Translations under genes and position numbers: made by a program
Source of the DNA: Paractinoplanes maris
GTDB lineage: Bacteria; Actinomycetota; Actinomycetes; Mycobacteriales; Micromonosporaceae
Length of the DNA: 64,000 bases
Assembly (NCBI RefSeq): GCF_023544465.1
Contig: NZ_JALPVL010000018.1
Coordinates: 161,927-225,926, forward strand
Direction of reading: 5' to 3'
In this document: one piece after another, positions 42,960-52,400 of the stretch
Layout of the letters: each line of letters begins with the position of its first letter
How positions within the stretch are numbered: position 1 is the first letter of the stretch
The notes under the pieces: model-generated
Seen by the model: the letters and a program-made list of their open reading frames with translations, nothing else
What the model was told of the DNA's origin: nothing
The model's database searches: none

Positions 42960-44783
42960 GTGAGCGGGATCGCAGGTCCGTCACAAGACGTCGCCACCGC
43001 GGCCGTCAGCAGCGAGAGCGCTGAGCAATCCCCGGCGGCACGAAGTCTGCTGAAACGGATGTGGTCTCGCCGCGAGTGGACTCTGGTGGTCCTCGGCGGG
43101 CTGGCGCTAGCCGTGCTGCTGACCTGGCCGACGCTGCGCGACCCGCGGCACACCGTGCCCGGCGACATCGGCGATCCGGCCATGTTCGCCTGGCAGATCG
43201 CCTGGGCCGGTCATGCGCTGCTGCACGGTCCCTCGCAGCTGTGGGACTCGAACACGTTCTATCCCGATCCGCACTCGCTGGCCTTCACCGACACCGTTCT
43301 CGGATACGCGCCGCTCGGCATGTTCGGGTCCGGCATGGAGGCGGCCCTGCTGCGCTACAACATCCTGTACGTCCTGCTGCACGCGCTCGCCTTCGTCGGG
43401 GCGTACGCGTTGACCCGTCAGCTGGGCGCGCACCCGCTCGGCGCCACGGTGGCCGGCGTCGCCTGGGCGTTCTCGCCGTGGCGGCTCGCGCATGTCGGGC
43501 ACCTGAACGTCATCTCCACCGGCGGCATCGCGCTGAGCCTGGCCATGATCGCGCGCGGTCACGGCTGGTCGTTGCGCCGGGGTCATCGCCCCGACCGGCA
43601 CAGTGCATGGTGGGCACTGGCCGGCTGGCTGGTCGGCGCCTGGCAGATCACCCTCGGGCTCGCCATCGGGCTCGTCTTCGCGTACGTGATGGTCGCCGTC
43701 TGCCTGGTGGCCGCGGCCTTCTACGGCTGGGCCTGGTGGCGGCGCGGCCGGCCGGCTTTCGGGCGACGGCTGCTGGCCGCCGATCTGATCGGCGGGGTGT
43801 TCTTCGGCGCCGCCACGTTGTACATAGGACTCGCCTTCTCCCGCGTGGTGGAGCTCAACCCGCAGGCCGACCGGGCGCTGAGCTGGACCGAGCTGTATTC
43901 GCCGGCCTGGCGGGGGCTCTTCGTCGCCCCTGAGTCGTCCTGGCTCTACGGCGCCCGGCACGCCGTGGCCCGGGCCGAGCTGGCGTGGCCACCGGAGATG
44001 GCGTTGCTGCCGGGCATCGCCCTGATCATCCTGGCCACGACGGGGATGTTCTTCTCGGTCTTCCGGGTCCGCCACCGGATCCTGTTGACCGTCGGCACGC
44101 TGGTCGCGGTGCTGCTGACCCTCGGCGCGACCCTGCCCTGGCACGGCGACCCGGGCTATCTGACCCTCTCCAAGCACCTGCCGGGCTGGTCGGCGCTGCG
44201 CACACCCGGACGGATCATGGTGTGGACCACGCTGTTGATGGCCATCCTGGCCGCCGGTGCGGTCAGCGCCTTCGTCGCCGAGGTGCGGGGCGCCGCGCCC
44301 TGGCGCAAGCCCGGGACCGCACGGTCCGGCCCCGTGGCCCGCGGCAAGTTCGTCGTTCTGCGGCTCGCCCTGCTGATCCCGCTCGTGCTGGTCGTCGTCG
44401 ACGGGATCAACCGCACCCCCCACCCCGAGGTGCTGCGATATCCGGCCGCGATGAGGGTCGCAGCGGAGCCGACCCTGGTGCTGCCCAGCGGCGGCAGCCT
44501 CGAGATGTCCATCATGCTGTGGTCCACCAACGGGTTCCCGCGCATCCCCAACGGCATCGTCACCTTCGTCCCGACCGGGCAGGAGCGGGTCCGCTCGAGC
44601 AGCATGACGTTCCCGGACACGGCCAGCATCGCCGCGCTACGGGCGGACGGCATCCGGTCGGTCGTCGTCCTGCCCGAGTGGCTGAGCGGCACCCCGTGGG
44701 AAGGCGTGCCCGGCCGCCCGATCGACGGCCTGGGCATAACCCGCGAAGACATCGACGGCGCCATCCTCTACCGGCTCGGCTGA
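42960..44783 (+). CDS. Polytopic membrane protein, GT-C glycosyltransferase-like
   Basis: The 607-residue protein has a cytoplasmic N-terminus of about 40 residues, then a first helix (TLVVLGGLALAVLLTWPTL). An extracytoplasmic loop follows with GDPAMFAWQIAWAGHAL and WDSNTFYPDPHSLAFTD. About ten more helices follow, and a soluble C-terminal domain of about 130 residues. The Asp-containing first loop resembles GT-C transferases that use polyprenyl-linked sugars, but no donor is identifiable. The start is the GTG at 42960. Confidence 0.75.
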   Translation: MSGIAGPSQDVATAAVSSESAEQSPAARSLLKRMWSRREWTLVVLGGLALAVLLTWPTLRDPRHTVPGDIGDPAMFAWQIAWAGHALLHGPSQLWDSNTFYPDPHSLAFTDTVLGYAPLGMFGSGMEAALLRYNILYVLLHALAFVGAYALTRQLGAHPLGATVAGVAWAFSPWRLAHVGHLNVISTGGIALSLAMIARGHGWSLRRGHRPDRHSAWWALAGWLVGAWQITLGLAIGLVFAYVMVAVCLVAAAFYGWAWWRRGRPAFGRRLLAADLIGGVFFGAATLYIGLAFSRVVELNPQADRALSWTELYSPAWRGLFVAPESSWLYGARHAVARAELAWPPEMALLPGIALIILATTGMFFSVFRVRHRILLTVGTLVAVLLTLGATLPWHGDPGYLTLSKHLPGWSALRTPGRIMVWTTLLMAILAAGAVSAFVAEVRGAAPWRKPGTARSGPVARGKFVVLRLALLIPLVLVVVDGINRTPHPEVLRYPAAMRVAAEPTLVLPSGGSLEMSIMLWSTNGFPRIPNGIVTFVPTGQERVRSSSMTFPDTASIAALRADGIRSVVVLPEWLSGTPWEGVPGRPIDGLGITREDIDGAILYRLG

Positions 44784-44988
44784 CAAACCAGCGCCGGCCA
44801 CCGTGATCTCAGCACCTTCCCGCCGGCGCCCGGGCCAGTCGGCCACCACTGTCCGAGGGCTTGACGTACGCCTATAGTCATCAAGCATGGTGAGCGCCTC
44901 CCGCGGAACGACGACCAGCCTGTCCCTCTCCCGCCTTCTGTGTAGGTACAGTCCTCCTGACGTAGGCACTTCGTTGAGGGTGCAACCG

Positions 44989-45273
44989 ATGAGTTCGGTC
45001 TCGGTCCGAGAGTTCTCCTACAACCCGAGCGCCATGTTCAACCGCGCCGAGCACGGCGAGACGATCGAGGTGACCCGCCACGGCAAGGTCATCGCGGTGC
45101 TACTCCCTGGCGCGACAGGCCTGGGCCGTCATTCTCCGCTGGTCGCCAAAGGTCTGATCCGGCTCAAGGCCACCACGACAGCCGACCTCGACCGCCTGCC
45201 GTCCTACGACATTCCGGCCGAGGCCTCGCCTTTGGATCTGCTGCTGGAGGCCCGAGCCGAGGACGACCGTTGA
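44989..45273 (+). CDS. Phd/YefM-type antitoxin
   Basis: The 94-residue protein begins SSVSVREFSYNPSAMFNRAEHGETIEVTRHGKVIAVLLPG, the standard Phd/YefM DNA-binding fold. A toxin-binding tail (IPAEASPLDLLLEARAEDD) follows. ATG 44989 is chosen because the longer frame lacks family similarity. Its stop overlaps the TTG start of the truncated PIN toxin gene. The 205-bp gap upstream holds no gene; a TTGACG/TATAGT pair near 44860 is too close-set to be a standard promoter. Confidence 0.88.
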   Translation: MSSVSVREFSYNPSAMFNRAEHGETIEVTRHGKVIAVLLPGATGLGRHSPLVAKGLIRLKATTTADLDRLPSYDIPAEASPLDLLLEARAEDDR

Positions 45274-45484
45274 TATATCTGGACGCCTCCGCACTCGTGA
45301 CACTGCTGGCCAGGCGCACCTACGCCAAGGAGCTGAGCGAGTTCCTGGAAAGCCGGCCGGTGATGCCTATGGCCACCAGCACTCTAGGTGTTGATTCGCT
45401 GGACACGTTGGTACCTACGACAAACGGATGCTTGACGTCGCGCGGGCGGAGGGTTTGCCGGTCGAAGCTCCAGGTTTCCGCTGA
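45270..45484 (+). pseudogene. PIN-domain (VapC) toxin with internal deletion
   Basis: The N-terminus MIYLDASALVTLLARRTYAKELSEFL, with the first PIN Asp, reads from the TTG at 45270. After ATSTLG (about 45387) the frame leaves the family. The typical VapC C-terminus GTYDKRMLDVARAEGLPVEAPG appears in another frame and ends at 45484. Roughly half of the usual 130 residues, including the middle acidic active-site residues, are gone. The toxin is therefore dead while the antitoxin next to it is intact. Confidence 0.82.
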
Positions 45485-45510
45485 CTGGGCAGCCGCCGGT
45501 TTGGAGTGCT

Positions 45511-46953
45511 TCAGGTCGGGGTGGGTTTGGTGTTGGTGGCGGTCAGGGGGGTGGCCAGGTCTTCCAGACTCTTTCGTTCGGCCTTCACGCCCAGGAACGC
45601 CTCGACCAGCCCGGCTGCGATCATCAGGCTGGCGCCGATGACGAAGGCCAGGACGGTGTCGCCGACCTGGCCGGTGCCGACCAGTTCGGCGAACAGCAGG
45701 GGGCCGGTGATGCCGCCGGCGGCGGTGCCGATGGCGTAGAAGAAGGCGATCGCCAGGGCGCGGGTCTCCATCGGGAAGATCTCGGAGACGGTCAGGTAGG
45801 CCGAGCTCGCGCCGGCCGAGGCGAAGAACAGCACCACGCACCAGCAGGCGGTCATGGTGACCGCGGTCAGCACGCCGGCGCTGAACAGCCAGGCGGTGAC
45901 CAGCAGCAGCACGCCGGACAGGACGTAGGTTCCGGTGATCATGATCTTGCGGCCCACCGAGTCGAACAGGCGGGCCAGCAGCAGCGGGCCGAAGAGGTTG
46001 CCCACGGCGATCACCGCGAAGTAGTAGCCCGTGCTGCCGGGTGGCACGTCGAAGAACGTCTGCAGGATCTGCGCGTACCCGAAGGTGATCGCGTTGTAGA
46101 GGAACGCCTGCCCGATGAAGAGCGACAGACCCAGCGCCGACCGTTTGGGGTACTGCTTGATCAGCGTCTTGGCGATCTCGCCGAAGCCGATCGTACGGCG
46201 CTGGTGGATGGTGATGTATTTGTCGACCGGCTCGAGCGTCACGTTGTCCTCGCGCTCGACCGTCCTCTCGACGTCGCCGACCAGCTTCTCGGCCTCGTCG
46301 CCGCGGCCGTGGATGAACAGCCAGCGCGGGCTCTCGGGCACGTGGCGGCGCACCAGCAGGATGACGAAGCCGAGCACCACGCCCAGCCCGAAGGCGACCC
46401 GCCAGCCCCAGCTGACCGGCAGCGCCGTGAGGATCGGCACGGTCAGCAGCGCCCCGAACGCCGCACCGGCCCAGTAGGTGCCGTTGATCACGATGTCGAT
46501 GCGGCCGCGGTACTTGGCCGGGATGAGCTCGTCGATCGCCGAGTTGATGGCCGCGTACTCGCCGCCGATGCCCGCGCCGGTGACGAACCGGAAGATGAAG
46601 AACCACCACGCGTCGAAGGAGAGCGCGGTCATCGCCGTACCGAAAAGGTAGACGGCCAGCGTGAGGATGAAGAGCTTCTTGCGGCCGAAGCGGTCGGTCA
46701 GCCAGCCGAAGAAGAGCGCACCGAAGCAGGCGCCGAGCACGTAGATCGCCGCGCCCAGGCCGGTGACCTGGCTCTGCGTGATGTCGAGACCGCTGCCGGG
46801 CTCGGCCAGGCGCCCGGAGAGGTTGCCGACGATGGTGACTTCGAGACCGTCGAGGATCCAGACCGTGCCCAGACCGATGACGATCATCCAGTGCCAACGG
46901 GCCCAGGGAAGGCGGTCGAGCCGCGCAGGCACATCGGTGCGCACATCTGCCAT
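45511..46953 (-). CDS. MFS sugar/metabolite transporter
   Basis: The 480-residue protein has 12 predicted helices with the sugar-porter loops GWLTDRFGRKK (after helix 2), RFVTGAGIGGEYAAINSAIDE, VPESPRWLFIHGRGDEAEK in the central loop, and LFDSVGRK (after helix 8). It belongs to the sugar/metabolite:proton symporter family. ATG 46953 is chosen because the longer frame upstream has no homologous character. It ends 27 bp from the vapC remnant. The substrate is unknown. Confidence 0.9.
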   Translation of the reverse strand: MADVRTDVPARLDRLPWARWHWMIVIGLGTVWILDGLEVTIVGNLSGRLAEPGSGLDITQSQVTGLGAAIYVLGACFGALFFGWLTDRFGRKKLFILTLAVYLFGTAMTALSFDAWWFFIFRFVTGAGIGGEYAAINSAIDELIPAKYRGRIDIVINGTYWAGAAFGALLTVPILTALPVSWGWRVAFGLGVVLGFVILLVRRHVPESPRWLFIHGRGDEAEKLVGDVERTVEREDNVTLEPVDKYITIHQRRTIGFGEIAKTLIKQYPKRSALGLSLFIGQAFLYNAITFGYAQILQTFFDVPPGSTGYYFAVIAVGNLFGPLLLARLFDSVGRKIMITGTYVLSGVLLLVTAWLFSAGVLTAVTMTACWCVVLFFASAGASSAYLTVSEIFPMETRALAIAFFYAIGTAAGGITGPLLFAELVGTGQVGDTVLAFVIGASLMIAAGLVEAFLGVKAERKSLEDLATPLTATNTKPTPT

Positions 46954-47159
46954 GTGGCGGGGTCTACCCCGCTGATCCCTCACGGTAACCGGCGCGGCTG
47001 CGGCATGATGGGGTTTTCCCCTTGACCGGCTGGGAAAGTAGCCAGCAGGAGGCCGCGTGCGGTTTGTCCGCCGGACCTCCACAGTGTTGATACTCACGGC
47101 ATAATCGGCCTGGTCAGGGTGCTCTACTTAACGAGACACCGAGCACCGAGGGAGTGGTA

Positions 47160-48584
47160 ATGCAGCGGCATCGGGTGGCAGTTATCGGCGCCGGCTTCGG
47201 GGGTCTGTTCGCGATCAGGGCGCTTCGTAAGGCACCGGTCGACATCACGCTCATCAACGGCACGGCTTACCACCTGTTCCAGCCCTTGCTCTACCAGGTG
47301 GCGACCGGCGTGTTGTCCGAGGGCGAGATCGCCCCGCCCATCCGTGAGGTGCTGAAGCGGCAGGACAACGTCGACGTCAAGCTCGGCTGGGCCCAGCGCG
47401 TCGACACCGACCAGAAGGTCGTCTACGTGTCCGGCCCGGGCATCGATTACACGGTGGAGTACGACACTCTGATCGTCGCCGCCGGGGCTTCGCAGTCCTA
47501 CTTCGGCAACGACCACTTCAACGACTACGCGCCCGGCATGAAGAGCATCGACGACGCCCTCGAGCTGCGCGCCAAGATCTTCGGCGCCTTCGAGATCGCC
47601 GACCTGCAGACCGACCCCGAGGCGCAGGAGCGCTGGCTCACCTTCGTGGTGGTCGGCGCCGGCCCGACCGGGGTCGAGATGGCCGGTCAGATCGCCGAGC
47701 TGGCCCACCGCAACCTGCCGGGGCAGTACAAGCACATCGACCCCCGCAAGGCCCGGATCATCCTGGTCGACGCGGTCGGCGCGGTGCTCAACACCTTCGG
47801 CGACCACCTCTCCACCCGGGCGCTGCGCCAGCTGCACCTGATGGGGGTCGAGGTCGAGCTCAACACCAAGGTGGTCGACGTCGACGCGACCGGCATCGAG
47901 GTCGAGTCCGAGCGCGGTCACGAGCGCATCCCGTCGATGACCAAGGTGTGGGCGGCCGGCGTGCAGGCGCCCGCACTGGCCCGGCAGGTCGCCGAGGCGG
48001 CCGGGGCCGAGACCGACCGCGCGGGCCGCATCATGGTCAACCCCGACCTGACCGTTCCGGGTCACCCCGAGATCTTCGCGCTGGGCGACATGATGAACCT
48101 GGCCGGCGCCGACGGCCGCCCGCTGCCCGGAGTGGCCCAGGTGGCCATCCAGGGTGGCAACTACGCGGCCAAGGTGATCGAGAAGCGGCTGCGCCGCAAG
48201 CCCGCGCCCGAGCCTTTCAAGTATTTCGACAAGGGCAGCATGGCCACGATCTCGCGGTTCTCCGCGGTGGCCAGCGTCGGCAAGTTCCGCCTGTCGGGCT
48301 TCTTCGCCTGGCTGATGTGGCTCGCCGTGCACGTCTTCTACCTGGTCGGCTTCAAAAACCGGTTCACCACCGTGCTGCACTGGGCGGTCAGCTTCCTGGG
48401 GCGCGGCCGCTCCGAGCGGGTCGCGACCGAGCAGCAGGCCTTCGCCCGGCGCGCGATGAAGGACTACGGCGACCCGTACCAGCGGGTCCGCGCCCCGGAG
48501 GAGACCGAAGCTCTGCGGGCCACCGCCCCGGCGGAGACCGAAGCCGCCCCGGCGCCCGTAGAGAAAGCAACGGTCGGCAAGTAA
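47160..48584 (+). CDS. ndh: Type II NADH dehydrogenase
   Basis: NDH-2 passes electrons from NADH to menaquinone without pumping protons. The 474-residue protein has the FAD motif VAVIGAGFGGLFAIRAL, the quinone-site segment HLFQPLLYQVATGVLSEGEIAPP, the NADH motif FVVVGAGPTGVEMAGQIAEL (about residue 165) and IFALGDMM. A C-terminal amphipathic/hydrophobic region (GFFAWLMWLAVHVFYLVGF) binds the membrane. ATG 47160 has GAGGGAG five bases upstream. The Ala/Glu-rich C-terminal tail is probably disordered. Confidence 0.95.
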   Translation: MQRHRVAVIGAGFGGLFAIRALRKAPVDITLINGTAYHLFQPLLYQVATGVLSEGEIAPPIREVLKRQDNVDVKLGWAQRVDTDQKVVYVSGPGIDYTVEYDTLIVAAGASQSYFGNDHFNDYAPGMKSIDDALELRAKIFGAFEIADLQTDPEAQERWLTFVVVGAGPTGVEMAGQIAELAHRNLPGQYKHIDPRKARIILVDAVGAVLNTFGDHLSTRALRQLHLMGVEVELNTKVVDVDATGIEVESERGHERIPSMTKVWAAGVQAPALARQVAEAAGAETDRAGRIMVNPDLTVPGHPEIFALGDMMNLAGADGRPLPGVAQVAIQGGNYAAKVIEKRLRRKPAPEPFKYFDKGSMATISRFSAVASVGKFRLSGFFAWLMWLAVHVFYLVGFKNRFTTVLHWAVSFLGRGRSERVATEQQAFARRAMKDYGDPYQRVRAPEETEALRATAPAETEAAPAPVEKATVGK

Positions 48585-48590
48585 CAAAGA

Positions 48591-49415
48591 TCAGCGAGGA
48601 CGGATGGTCGCCCAGACCATCTTGCCCTCGCGGGTCGGCAAGGCACCCCAAGCCGCCGAGGCGGCCTGCACCGTCCGCAGCCCCTGACCGCGGACGTCCC
48701 ACAGGCTGCCCGGCGGCTCCCGTGTCTGGTCGATCATCCGGGGCAGGCACGGATCGCCGTCGCAGACGGTCAGGTGCAGCCCCGCGCCGCGGCGCACCAC
48801 GATCGCCGTGATCGGGGTGCGGGCGTGCTCGACGGCGTTACCGGCCAGTTCGCTCATCACCAGGCGGCCGCGGTAGAGCACCTCGGGCAGGTTCCACGCT
48901 CCGCAGGCGTCGGTGACCAGGTTGCGGGCCAGGGCGGGGGTGTCCGGGTGGCGGGGCAGCGCGAGCCGGAGCCGGTCGGTGATCGGCCCGCCGGCGGCCA
49001 CCGCGGCGAACGCCCCGGCGAGGTCGGGGAAGAGCGGCAAAAAGAACGGGCCGCCCATCCGGACGAGTCGCCCGTGCAGCGCGGCCCGCGGCGGCAGACA
49101 GGCCGCGACCCGGACCGGCGGCTCCATCGCGCCGGCCACCCGGGACACGGTCAGCCAGGTCGCCGCGCCGGCCGCGTGCCGGTCGTTGAGCTCGCACAGG
49201 TCGAGGATCAGCGCCGACGGGTGCTGACCCAGGGCTTTGCGGACGGCCACGAAGGTGTCCCGGCGCAGCGCGGTCCCCCAGACGCCGCGCACGGCGACGA
49301 CGGTGATCGCGTTGTCGGTGTCCGCGGTGACGAGCACACTGCCGCCGTCGTCACGGGCTGTGTGCCGGCCGAGCGAGTGGCGCGATCCCATGCTGGGCCA
49401 ACGAAGATTCTCCAT
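48591..49415 (-). CDS. STAS-HATPase fusion (anti-anti-sigma plus anti-sigma kinase-like)
   Basis: The 274-residue protein joins an N-terminal STAS-like domain (VVAVRGVWGTALRRDTFVAVRKALGQHPSALILDLCELND) to a C-terminal HATPase of the RsbW/SpoIIAB type. The N-box is RLVMSELAGNAVEHARTPI, and DGDPCLPRMI and GQGLRTVQAASAAWG follow. The fusion suggests a self-contained partner-switching regulator of a sigma factor. The ATG at 49415 is used; an internal ATG at 49391 is possible. No sigma gene is adjacent. Confidence 0.85.
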   Translation of the reverse strand: MENLRWPSMGSRHSLGRHTARDDGGSVLVTADTDNAITVVAVRGVWGTALRRDTFVAVRKALGQHPSALILDLCELNDRHAAGAATWLTVSRVAGAMEPPVRVAACLPPRAALHGRLVRMGGPFFLPLFPDLAGAFAAVAAGGPITDRLRLALPRHPDTPALARNLVTDACGAWNLPEVLYRGRLVMSELAGNAVEHARTPITAIVVRRGAGLHLTVCDGDPCLPRMIDQTREPPGSLWDVRGQGLRTVQAASAAWGALPTREGKMVWATIRPR

Positions 49416-49481
49416 AGGCGGCCACGGCTACCCGCCGAAGAGATCACCATGTGCGAATATCGGCGATTCCCGCTAAAGGGG

Positions 49482-52400
49482 TCAGCCGTTCGGGGGGACG
49501 ACAGTCTCCGGCGGCAGCAGCTCCCCCGAGATGGCCCGGTACGGCGGCCACTCCGGCACCGCCAGCTGGTCGACGCCGACCGGGTCGGCCAGCGCCCGGT
49601 CGATCGCCGCGCGCAGCCGGTTCTGCTCCTCGGCCGGGTTCTGATACCAGGCCACCGACCAGATCCGGTGCATGTGCCAGCCCAGTTCGCGCAGCTCCTC
49701 GTCGCGCAGCCGGTCCCGGTCGCGGGTGGACGGGATCGACTGGTACTCCAGACCGTCGAACTCGATGCCGATGGCGAACACGTCGTCGTCCTGGTCGGGG
49801 TGGAGCACCGCGAGGTCGATCCAGTGCCCGGCGGCGCCCACTCTCCGGCGTACGGAATAGCCCCACGACAGCAGCGCGGTGAGCACGGCATCCTCGAAGG
49901 GTGTCGCGTCATCACGGTCGATGACGTCCCGGCCCAGGGTGGCCGCCGCCCGCTCGGCGTATTCGAGGTAGGCCTTGAGGTGCCGCACGCTCTCGTTGCC
50001 CATGTCGGGGACGTCGCCGGACCGGATCGACGACACGACCTCGACGCGCTGGGAGGCGCGGGTGATGGCGACGTTGAGCCGGCGCCAGCCCTGGGGACGG
50101 TTGAGCGACCCGAAGTTCGTACTGATCTTGTCGTTCTCGTCGTAGCCGTAGCCGATCGACAGGATGATCACGTCACGCACGTCACCCTGCACGGCTTCCA
50201 GGCTCTTGCAGAAGAAGCCGGTGAGCCGGTTGCCGTCGTCCAGGAAGTGCTCGAGGTCGGGGCGCTCGGCCATCGCCCGGCGCACCGCCTCGTCGACCGC
50301 GTCGGCCTGCGCCACCGAGAGCGTGACGACACCGAGCGTCTTGCCGGGCCGGGTGGCGTAGTGGTGCAGGACCCGCTCGGCCACCGCGTCCGCCTCGATC
50401 GGGTTGTCCGAGGTGCTCTGCCGCCGGTAGACGCCGTCGACCAGGAACAACTCGACGCCGTGGTCGGGCTCCCGCGGATAGCTGCGGGTCAGCCCGACCA
50501 GCCGGCCGTGGTAGTAGGCGAGGTCGGCGAACGCGAACAGCGCCTCGTGCCGGCTGCGGTGATGCCAGCCCAGGTGCAGGATCGGGAAGGTCTCGCGGGC
50601 CAGGTCGAGGATGGACGGGAAGTCGGTGACGTCGTCCTCGACCCGGTCGTAGAACGAGGTCGGCGGCAGCTGCCGTTCGTCGCCCACGACCACAAGTGCG
50701 TCACCGCGGTAGATGCAGTTGATCGCGTCGGCCGTGGTCACCTGGGACGCCTCGTCGAAGATGACGGTGTCGAACTCCATCTCGGGCGGCAGGTACCGGC
50801 TCACCGCCAGCGGCGACATCAGCAGGCACGGCTTGAGTCCCTGGGCCGCGTGCCGGGCCTGGGCCAGCAGCTCCTGCACCGGCAGGTGCCCGGACTGCTT
50901 GTTGCCCTCGCGCCGGATCACGCCCGGTTCCCCGCCGGCCGAGGCGGACGGCCGCCGGGCCTCGACGGCATAGACGATGTCGGCCAGCGCCGCGCCGCTC
51001 AGCTCGCGGTCGAGCAGCCGATAGACGTCGACCAGATGCGTACGATCCTCGGCCGCCACCGGTTGCAGACCCGGATCGTCGCGGATCACCGCGTCGGCCC
51101 AGCCGCGCAGCAGCGCCCGCTCGAGCACCGGCCACACCTGCTCGATCGGGATCTCCTGCTCGGCGCAGAACTCCAGCGCCTCGGCCAGGCCGTGCTCGAC
51201 CAGCACCCGGCGGGCGTCCTCGTGCCGGAACCACTCGTGCTGGCCCTCCGGGTCGTGCAGCAGCTCGACCAGCAGGTCGCGGGCGTTGTCGTAGTCGCCC
51301 AGCCGCTCGATCAGCTCGCCGTGCCGGGCCGGGCCGAACGCGTCCAGGACCTGGGCCCGCGCCGACTCCCAGCCGGCCACCGCCGCCCCCAGCCCCTCGG
51401 TGGGCTGGGCGATCATCAAGGCGTGGGCCTGCTCGGCCGTCATCGCCGCGTCCTCGCCGGTCATCAGCCGGCGCGCGTGCACCGTCCACGCGACGACCTC
51501 GTTCATCGCCTCGTCGTCGGTCTTGGCGCCGCGATAGACCGAGCCCAGCACGGCCGCGTGCGCGGCCGCCTCGGCCCAGATCGCCTCCTCGGCGTCGGTG
51601 GCGGCCTGCCGCTGCTCGGCGATCTCCATCGTCTCGGCCAGCGTCAGGTCACGCCCGGTCGGCGCGGCGTAGGCCCGGATCATCTCGGCCGCGGCGTGCA
51701 GCGGGGCGATGTGGGCGCGCAGCCAGGTCACCGCGTCGGCGATGGCGCCCTCGCCCAGTTCGGGCCGCGGGGCCCGGGCCGGGGCGGCGCGCAGCGTGGT
51801 GCGGAAGCGGGTGAACTCGTCGCGGGCCTCGCTGACGATGCGCAGCAGCGCGCTGTTGGGCCGGGGTGCGCAGACATGCACGGTGACCGCGGGCAGCGCG
51901 TCGGCCGGCACCTCGCGGATCACCTCGTCGGCCGTGTGCATGGCCTCCTGGATGGCGTGGAAGTCGGTGTCCAGGCCGTTCCAGTGCCGGCCGAGCTGCT
52001 CGGCGTACTCGGCCTCGGCCTCCTTCAGATCCTCGACGGCCTGCTTCCAGGCGGCCGCGTCCTCGACGTTGGCCACCGCCGCGGCCGGCTTGACGTCGGG
52101 CAGCGCCGCCTCGACGGCCTTCTGCTTGTCGCGCCGATAGGGCCGCAGCAGCTTGCGCGGGCCGCGGTGCCGGGTCAGCCGGTCGGCCACCTCGGTGATC
52201 GGCTCGGCCAGCACCCCCTCGTCGAAGTGCCGGCGGGCCTGCGTCTCGGTCTCCCGGACCCGTTCGATGGCCAGCCGCAGCGCCCGGACCGCGGCGTGTG
52301 CGGCCGGCATGCCCCCGGTCTCGAACCAGGCCGGCTCGGGCTTGTGCTCGCGCTGGATCAGGTCGGCCACGGTGATGACCCGGGCCGAGTCGGCGAAGGT

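Noticed and set aside
44860..44880. TTGACG and TATAGT as an antitoxin promoter
   Set aside because: Only 6 bp lie between the two boxes, too few for a sigma-70 promoter.
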